Part shown: one piece after another, positions 56,875-64,000 of the stretch | How the letters are laid out: the number at the start of each line of letters is the position of its first letter | How positions within the stretch are numbered: the stretch's first letter is position 1 | Assembly: GCF_022539665.2 (NCBI RefSeq) | Contig: NC_081338.1 | Location: 6,126,446 to 6,190,445 of the forward strand | Length of the DNA: 64,000 nucleotides | Origin: Daphnia carinata | Lineage: Eukaryota; Arthropoda; Branchiopoda; Diplostraca; Daphniidae | Direction: 5' to 3' | Translations under genes and position numbers: made by a program | Notes under the pieces: model-generated | Database searches by the model: none | What the model saw: the letters and a program-made list of their open reading frames with translations, nothing else | What the model was told of the DNA's origin: nothing

Positions 56875-59552
56875 ATGGCCAAAATGTAAGTCTTAGTCGA
56901 ACAACAAACCCTTGAGTTCTTGCCTCTTGAATTCCTCCACGCAGTCCACTATTCCAAAACCCTTCCTGTTGGCTTTAAATCTCAGGAAAAATCTTTATTT
57001 ATAGGTCCAGGAACATAATGTTATCCATCTTTTCCTCAAGTGTGACTATTTGTTTGTGATAATAGCTATTTTTTATTACTGATTGATGAAAACAAATCAT
57101 TGGTACATGCATGCCATCTGGTGGTGTGCTATCCAAGTCGCTTCTTTGTTGCCAAGCCAGCAGGTGTCCACACAATTCAAAGAAGAAAACAACAAAACTT
57201 TTATCTAATCTGTTTTCCCGGGAATTCTCCCCTTGGTTTCGTTTCAGGAGAGCGACGCTGAGAAAAGTCGCCCAAGTCACGCCGCCGCCTTCGCCCAAAA
57301 ACGGCGAAGACATCAAGGGCCACTCTGAATGGTCCACCCGCTTAAGAAACCATTCGGTTCCAACTGTTGTCAAAGTCCCCAACGGTCGGCGAGCCAAAAT
57401 TGTCCGCATCAAGAAAGAAAGCCCCGTCTTCCGACATAATGGAGATTTCAATCTTAGCCGCTCTACCGTAAAATTGACATTACGAAATTCTATTATCTTT
57501 CATTGCTTAAAAATTCATTCATAAATTGTTCATTTGATACAGACTCCCTCCCCTGTTTGTGATGCCTCAAGAGCCCGTACTCGCCAAACGAGTGGCGAAG
57601 GACTCAATTACTGGCCCAGGAGATCAGCTCGATTAATTGGAATCCCAGCTGAAGAAATCAACGATCAACATGAAAAAAGCAACGGTTCTATCAATGTCGA
57701 TCAAGAGGAAAACAAGCAAAAGCCATCTCACGAAGGCGGTCCTGTTTGTGACACGAACGCTTGCCATGAAAGGCTAGCACCGGAAGAGCCACAAGACCAG
57801 TGCAAAAACTGCAAACAACAGACCAATAAGCAACAAACCAAAGGTCGAACCCTTGAAGCGTTATTGGTAGAAAGCCAGCGTTTCATGCACTACCCATCTG
57901 GCAGAGGCAGTGCTACATGCCGGAATGGCCGTTCAACGTACAATAGCCGAGATATTCGGCCTCCACCGCAGACCTCACCACGGATCACCCCCGTAATTGA
58001 AGAACCTCAAGAACAACATGAACCTGCCCCAACACCTCTGCCAATGATCCACGATCGACCGACGGTCGATCAAGTTCAATTCTCGTTTGAGATCGTGCCG
58101 TCTGGCACATCGTGGTATCAAACTTTCTTACGGGACGAAGAATTTCATCGAAACCCCAACGCCCCACTGCCAGATGATCCTCCCACAGGTCCGGCGCCAT
58201 TCCTCCTCCCTTACGAGATGTCGCTGGAGGCGATTCTCAAGAGCAACAGGACTGTGCGGAAGAACAACAGCAGCAGAGGAAGAGCCAGAGGTGCTAAAAA
58301 ATCTGTTCCTCTAAGCTTCCGGCCGATCATCAGTACCCGTTTGCAAATGCAAAGCGCAGCCAGGCAGAGCCAGCTAGCGGCTGCAGCTTCATCTTCTGCC
58401 AAAGCATCCGCAATGAATAGGAACGCCGGTGGATGCCAACGACACAGTCGGCGGAAGCAGCCCTGGTTCAATATGCCTCGCAAATCTCCGCGATGCCACG
58501 CATCCACAATGGCCATCCTTTGCTCTAAATCCGATACTGAATCTGATACCGTGGCCAGCACAATAGCCACTGGAACAACAACGACAAAGACGAGAGCAGC
58601 TGCGGAAGAATCTCCCAAGGAAGAGGTGACTCCTCCGGATAATTATTTAGTGCAAGTGTTGGAGGGAATGTTGACTCAAGGATTGGAGAAAAGGCCTGCC
58701 AATCCAGTGCGGAAGAGAGGTCGGCCAAGGAAGCGGCCGCTACCACCTGACGAGCAATGCAATCCGCCTACACAACTGGTGGAATCTTCCCTAGCCGATT
58801 TGTTAGCCACTCCTTTGGAGAGGATTGAAGATATCGTCGACGAGCGGATGGTTCTTCCGGATGACGGCGATCACTGCATGTTTAACGACAACGACCCTGT
58901 CCACCCTCCTTACTGCTGGACGACTGACCATCGTCGGGACAATTCATCTCTTGCTACAGGGTTGGATCATCTATCGGAAATGTTTGCGGATTTAGACAGT
59001 CATTCCGGAAGCCGATCTTCTTCTGTCTACGAAACTGCTTCGGAAATCGGCAGCACTAGTACAAGTACGGGGACGTGCGATTCTCGTCGCAAAGTTTGGC
59101 GGAATGCCGGTGGTAACAATCATCGCCGGAAGCGTCGATGTAACATGACGGGATGGCCGCGTTCCAAAAAACGCAGACCTCTACAGCTCAGTGTTATCAA
59201 CGTTGAAGACGATCTGAATTTGACTGGCAATTTAAGTTGCGACGACGATGACGATGAAGGACCTCCTAACATCATGCTGAGTCCCATCCACGAAGAGTCT
59301 ACCATGTTGGTGGATGGAAGTAGTCCGAATCCATCGCAACAGCAGACAAGTCCACGATCGTCTTCATCCGGGGCAAATAAAAGCTTTGTCAGTAAACCGT
59401 TCCAGTTCCAGCGCAAAACGTTACGTTTCGTTGGCAAGCGCATTCTCCGTCCGGCCGCCCAGCGGCACGCTCCGCAGCGGCTGGAATATTGGCCCTGCTT
59501 CCCGACGGAATCCAGCAGTACTAGCGGCAAACGTCGGAAGCGGAAAACATGA
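56875..59552 (+). CDS. Large AT-hook nuclear protein of unknown role
   Basis: Three exons, 56875-56885 (only 11 coding bases), 57248-57467 and 57543-59552, join in phase to 746 residues. The tiny first exon supplies MAK and two bases of the next Met, with a good AAAAT-GTAAGT donor. An AT-hook (KRGRPRKRPLP) lies near residue 470, and several basic clusters (RRKRR, KKRRPL, KRRKRK) suggest the nucleus and DNA binding. A more ordered region near residues 260-310 contains FSFEIVPSGTSWYQTFLRD and PFLLPYEMSLEAIL and may be a conserved domain I cannot name. The rest is Ser/Thr/Gln-rich with an acidic stretch (DDDDDE). It is likely a chromatin or transcription factor. Confidence 0.8.
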
Positions 59553-60234
59553 TGAAGAGATGTCATTACATTTCTTTTTTGTGTACTGCTAATATTTTTC
59601 ATTTTAGAGAGCTAGTCACCAACCACACGGAAGATTTAAAAAAAAAAAAACAGGGAAAGCAGCGGTCAAAACAACAAAATTCTCTCATGTAATTATATCT
59701 CTGTGTATTTTGTCTCATTTTTTATTTGTGTGTTCCAGCATTTTTTTAAACTGATTCTCTTTTGGCAACATGAAAAGATACAGGAATGAGAGGGGGGCTA
59801 TTTGATCTACCTCATGTTTTTACGGTATGTCATGTATGATTAAGCCGGAAAACGTTATTGTACCCATATGTCGTCTCGCTCACATCTCCTCTCGACTGCG
59901 CGTTATTATACCATTGACATTTAGGTTGTTTTTTTTATACGTTAATTTTTTTTTCTTAGTTTTCCTTTTTTAAAAACTACCAAGATTTTCGCAAATGTGT
60001 GCGTGTATCGTTTGTGTGTGTTGTTGTCCTTAAGCAAAGATAATGAATAAAATTCAATCGATTTTTTCGTATGATGAGGACATGGGTTTGTATTAACAAA
60101 ATTATCACAGATGGGTTTTAATTAACAATAATTTAGGAAAACAACGAATTTGAAAAGCACAAGCATGAATAGGAGGTTTAAATTAAATGGCAAGTAATAT
60201 TTTCTAAATTGATTTTGTGTCTCCCATTCGATAA
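59553..60234. other. 3' regions of the AT-hook gene and cytochrome b5 paralogue B
   Basis: Convergent gene ends meet here. AATAAA at about 60045-60050 (+) is a good polyadenylation signal for the AT-hook gene. No coding frame is seen. Confidence 0.6.
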
Positions 60235-61176
60235 TCATTTCGCCGAACGTAGGTACATACGCTCTTTAGCGGGCAAGATGCCAATGAGGAATTCGTCGAC
60301 TTGCTCAATGGCGTTAATGGAATGACCAACGGAGCGGAAGGCCAACGTAGCATCACGTCCGGCCTGTTCCATCATGACTTCTAATCCACCCGGATGATTA
60401 TGGATGAGTTTGGTGACATTGTATACTTTGTCGTTGAGGACGATCCAACAATCGTCCTGTCGATCGTGCCAAGAAACCTGTTCCAATGAGTATTCCGGTA
60501 AGTGTGCTAAGCTGGCTAATTCCGCTTCGCATTGTTGTTGCTGCTGAAGTCTTGTGATGGCCGTCGCAGCTAATCGGAACGTACTGTTGGCGAATGAAAT
60601 CATCTAAACATTTTCAAAGAAAAACAAAACATTAAGGAAATGTTTTTGTTTTTTTTAATTTTTGCATTGCAAAATCAAATAGTGACATTTAGTTATCAAG
60701 GCTAAAACGTCACAAGGCCATTCGTGTGATGTCGCATGTCATTTCAAAACTTTGCCATAAGCAGAAGCCAATAGAAAGTTTGTTTGCTGACTTTTGGCTA
60801 ACGTTCAATGCTTACATTTCTCCTATTTCGCAGTATAACATCCGCCATTTTCCTTTCACGTATTCAGTTGGGGAAAACAATGTTCGTTTACGTGGAAACA
60901 CAGTTAAATAGTAAGGTTTCTAAAAAATATTGGGTGGAAACCTTTCAAAGTTTCTTAAGCCGTCGTGAAAGGTGATGCTCCTTTAGTATCCCATAAACTC
61001 TGATATTTGACTTATTTGCCTAAACTATAATGACGCATCACGTGCAAAAGTCGTGATCGTTTGCAAAGAATGTTTCCGTTCGCGCCGAAATTGCTATTTA
61101 CCTGTTGACTAAGCGAAGTTGTTGCCAAGGCCGATTTCAACGAAGACATGTCGATATCAGCGTTAGTCGTTTCCAT
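60235..61176 (-). CDS. Cytochrome b5 domain protein, paralogue B
   Basis: Two exons on the minus strand, 61176-61102 and 60603-60235, give 147 residues with the same structure, intron position and phase as paralogue A. The haem ligand motifs HNHPGG and VGHS are intact. Exon 2 differs from A at 13 of 122 residues, mostly conservative changes; exon 1 differs at 10 of 25, so the N-terminal leader evolves faster than the haem domain. As in A, the ATG sits directly behind an AG acceptor, so a non-coding first exon is likely. The intact motifs and biased, mild changes indicate a working gene. The inverted arrangement and shared promoter show that the duplication included upstream DNA. Confidence 0.88.
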
Positions 61177-61462
61177 CTAATCAATTTTAAAAGGAGTTAG
61201 TAGAGCCGTATGTAATCGTTTATGTAACAAGATCTCACCATTTTTTGTTAAACAAGATGTGATTGCACAATAATAGTGATGTAGATAACGAGTTTTGTTA
61301 TCGGCTAGGTAACTAATTGGTTTGGCTGTCGAATTTGTTGAACAATAACAAGTATGTTGCTATTTGGTTAATCTTTTGACAGCAAAGAACTTGTTTCAGG
61401 GAGAGCTTGAATTCTAGCAAAGAAACTCGAGTGTTTGGAAATTTTGAGACCAGGCATGGTCG

Positions 61463-61497
61463 TATTTATACGACCTGGATATGAGAGACCTCTAGCG
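61463..61497 (-). promoter_or_regulatory. Promoter of cytochrome b5 paralogue B
   Basis: On the minus strand CGCTAGAGGTCTCT (61497-61484) is followed after 13 bp by TATAAATA (61470-61463). This is the same element and spacing as upstream of paralogue A. The 5' UTR exon and first intron lie between here and 61177. Confidence 0.7.
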
Positions 61498-61830
61498 TTA
61501 CACTGTTGTACAACCTAAGCGAGAAAAAAAAATTATTTCTTAAAGAGAGACGAATTGTTGTGCTCAAACGATGTTTTGATGTGGTATTTAGACATCGTTT
61601 TACGCGTCTTTTCGATTGCCAGACGAAATTCGATGACGTGTTCCTTACACTTTGTCGAAACAAGAAAATTGAGGTCAATGTTGCATTAACGTCTTGTCAT
61701 TTTCGAATATCGTTCAGCTGTTGCGCATCTGACATCTCTAGTGAGGCCAGGATGACACTTATGTCGTCACATGAAAATGACGAATTGTTTATCTTCCGGG
61801 GTTGATGAGGTTCTTTGTTGTTGTCTAAAA

Positions 61831-62040
61831 ATGGCGATGTGGCCTACAGAATTTCCAGAAAGTTCCTACGCCGTTTTGAAAAAACTGGGAACGGATGTGA
61901 AATTGCCGACATGGCGTGATTGGTTAACCAATTTGGAAAACAAAGTGGTCTGTTGGTTTGGGTTAGATTTCATTGGCTTGTCAGTCGGGGCTCGCTTGAG
62001 GCTCGCAGCTATCCACGCCCATTTAAAATCCCGAAAATAA
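61831..62040 (+). CDS. Hypothetical small protein, 69 aa
   Basis: The frame begins at ATG 61831 and ends at TAA 62040. It is protein-like and amphipathic, with three tryptophans and a basic end (LRLAAIHAHLKSRK); no signal peptide or clear membrane helix is present. It lies about 350 bp from the promoter of cytochrome b5 paralogue B in divergent orientation. It may be a complete small gene or the last exon of a gene with upstream exons (a frame is open at 61506-61805). I recognise no family. Confidence 0.4.
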   Translation: MAMWPTEFPESSYAVLKKLGTDVKLPTWRDWLTNLENKVVCWFGLDFIGLSVGARLRLAAIHAHLKSRK

Positions 62041-62136
62041 ATAAATCTTGAGATTTCTACATGAAGAAATGGATTTTCATCAGTCAGCTTTCCTTAAATG
62101 TAAAGAAAAAAAAAGAAAAGGGCAGGTTAGAAGTCA

Positions 62137-62358
62137 CTCGTGCCCAGACTGATCGTTTATAGTGCGCAGATTCAGCTGACATAGCAATAGTTCTGAGAAT
62201 GAAAGAAACTCTTCCATACTGATAATAATTCTCCAACATACCAGAATTAACTGGTTTTTCGAAAGAACGATAACACGAGGTTCGTTGGGATCCGACAACT
62301 TGTCTGTTTTCTTCATTGAATAAATAAACGGACCACTGACTGAATTGAGTGGGGACAT
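62137..62358 (-). CDS. Weak small ORF, 73 aa
   Basis: The frame starts at ATG 62358 on the minus strand (MSPLNSVSGPFIYSMKKTDK) and runs to a stop near 62134. It has no recognised domain. A GTATGT site inside could be a donor. It lies tail to tail with the 69-residue ORF. It may be real or chance. Confidence 0.2.
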
Positions 62359-62364
62359 TGCCAA

Positions 62365-63489
62365 AGACTGCTAGACTATTTTATCGGACACAAATCATGA
62401 AAGAATTTGTGCCAAAATGGATCACATCATCCGGTAGTTGAACCCTCAAGTTAAAAGGTCTCTAGCATAAAATTTGGCAATTCAGCAACAGAGTTGTCGG
62501 TTCATTTGCGAATCAATATTAAGTTGAAATAAAAAGTACATAAGAAGACAAAATTTCTCGGTTTAATTAAAGTTTTATTTAAACATGATGAAAAACTGTT
62601 GAATACAAAATGTTCTGTTTAATGCAGTGGTATTCAAATATATGATCAAAATTTGCAACACTGTCCTTTCAAATTGCCCTCAAGGTTTTTGGTTGCATTC
62701 ATGTTGCATTCCTTAGACAAATAAGCGCCAAGATTTAGAGATGTGCTACGAATATTAATATCCTTGGTTGCACAGTACATGTGCATACTTTATAAAGTTC
62801 ACACTATTATCTGCGAGGTCATTTGTAAATGGATCATTGTTATATGGAGTTTCACTTGAACGCATTTGTCGTAGTCATCTGCTTGGAAGGAAGCCTTGTA
62901 TGCTGAAGTGTTCGACAATCTGCCACGTGATCCAATTCATGTACACGTGACCTATGTTTTTTACATAAGAAAAAATTGCTATCGGATATCAGGACATTCA
63001 CCGGATGCGGGGAACTTCGTGCACGAGCTCTGTATAGTTGTCTGGCCTCTTCGTTGATTTTTATTTTCTTTTTTGAATTTTGTATGGACAAAAGTCTTCG
63101 AATTACTTGGAACTCTCGCTAAGTGGATTCATTCTCTGCACAGTTGCCGCCGGATTATAGCTATGTTGACGATATCCGATAGCATTTCTGCAACCCTTTC
63201 TCTGCCCAAAATAAGCTACAAAAATGTCGGTGTCTCTCGTTTCTCCTTGTTTTGTCTAATTCAATTTAAAACGTGACCATTCTAGGCTTCTTTTTGCTAT
63301 CTAGGAAATTTTTTTTTCGCTAGATGGCTAAAGTTATAGATTTGCGTCACTAGATGACGTTAGTGTAAGATAAAGAAACCGAGTTCAAACATGATAAATT
63401 CACGTGGTTGTTGTAATGGAGGGAAAAGAACCCCTTGTATTTCATAGCACATTGGTTATGTACACTCAAACTGATGATGAATCTTTTTT
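62365..63489. other. Spacer with CTAGATGGC motifs
   Basis: No gene is supported. Motifs CGCTAGATGGCTA (63318-63330) and TCACTAGATGACG (63347-63359) lie about 30 bp apart near the right end. Confidence 0.4.
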
Positions 63490-63989
63490 TTACTTTCCGT
63501 AAGCAGACCCAACGGCAAAGTCAGTTGATGGTGCTGTTGGGGCGAAATTTGAAGGTGCTGGAAGCAAAACCGCGGGAGATGCGCTGTAAGGCGGTGGAGT
63601 TGCCACCGGAACAGGAACAGGTAATGGCGCCCTTGGGTATGATGATGGCGGAGCATAACTAAGCGATCCAGTGTTGGCTGGTCCTGAAATATCATCTGAT
63701 GATGATGAAGCATATGCAGATGGATTGGCTAATGGAAAAGGTACTGCTGAAATGGGAGCAGTTGGGTATGAAGATTGAATTGTAGGCAAGTAACTTGGTT
63801 CTGGTTCAGCCAACGGTGCTGTGTAGGAAGGTGGTTCATAAGATGCTCTGGATAGGCTGGAGCAGCGTAAGCTGGTGGTGAATATACAGGAGCTGAGTAC
63901 ACAGGTGCTGGTGCATAATAAACTGGTGCCGGGTAAGCAGGAGCATAAGATTCATACTCTTCTACAGGTTTCTGTTTCTTGCTCTTCAT
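63490..63989 (-). CDS. Pro/Ala/Tyr-rich protein, partial, with an apparent frameshift
   Basis: The minus strand from the window edge encodes a low-complexity protein: first EEYESYAPAYPAPVYYAPAP and VYSAPVYSPPAYAAPAYP in one frame, then, from about 63840, SYEPPSYTAP, LAEPEPSYLPTIQSSYPTAP and a run to the stop at 63490 in another frame. The same composition continues across the shift, so one base appears to be missing or extra near 63845. This could be a sequencing error, a real mutation or an unrecognised splice. Such repeats occur in cuticle, eggshell and other secreted structural proteins of arthropods. The frame stays open to the window edge, so the N-terminus lies outside or the ATG at 63989 is the start. 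Confidence 0.6.
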
Positions 63990-64000
63990 ATGTTCTTTAA

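Noticed and set aside
1-64000. CRISPR arrays, bacterial operons or phage features
   Set aside because: The window has spliced animal genes throughout; the tandem units at 54.8-55.5 kb are neither short direct repeats nor regularly spaced unique spacers.

Overview
The window looks like nuclear DNA of a compact arthropod genome. I infer a branchiopod crustacean of the Daphnia type, from introns mostly of 60-120 bp, a divergent ionotropic receptor, an intronless BTB gene, and arthropod-like ORC5, fimbrin, DIP2 and RECQL4 orthologues. No species can be fixed from sequence alone. All exon models were built by hand from reading frame, GT/AG sites and phase continuity. Transcript ends are not known.

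Left part (1-16.7 kb). ORC5 (+) is followed by a fimbrin/plastin gene (+) with two alternative first exons, TMEM243 (-), an intronless BTB/POZ gene (+) and a nine-exon ionotropic glutamate-receptor-like gene (+).

Middle accessory block (16.7-29.3 kb). This is gene-poor and repeat-rich. It holds a long palindromic MITE, tRNA-like fragments, a GC-rich minisatellite, a candidate small secreted protein, a broken LIV-1 zinc transporter, several inverted-repeat elements with shared ends, a frameshifted multi-exon gene remnant, and a decayed copy of one DIP2 exon.

DIP2-RECQL4 block (29.3-48.7 kb). A complete 14-exon DIP2 gene runs on the minus strand from a short exon 1 at 44.0 kb to its stop at 30.27 kb. 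Its first intron contains a 1.9-kb open exon with its own ATG and a donor of the right phase to splice into DIP2 exon 2. A 58-codon cassette-like exon lies between exons 9 and 10. RECQL4 starts about 0.6 kb away in the divergent direction, so the two genes share an upstream region that carries a CTCF-like motif.

Right part (48.9-64 kb). There is a single-pass membrane protein of unknown role (-), two weak orphan ORFs, and two cytochrome b5-domain paralogues in inverted orientation about 7 kb apart that share a promoter element and TATA box. Between the paralogues lie six tandem exon-like units and an AT-hook nuclear protein (+). A Pro/Ala/Tyr-rich, frame-disrupted gene on the minus strand runs into the right edge.
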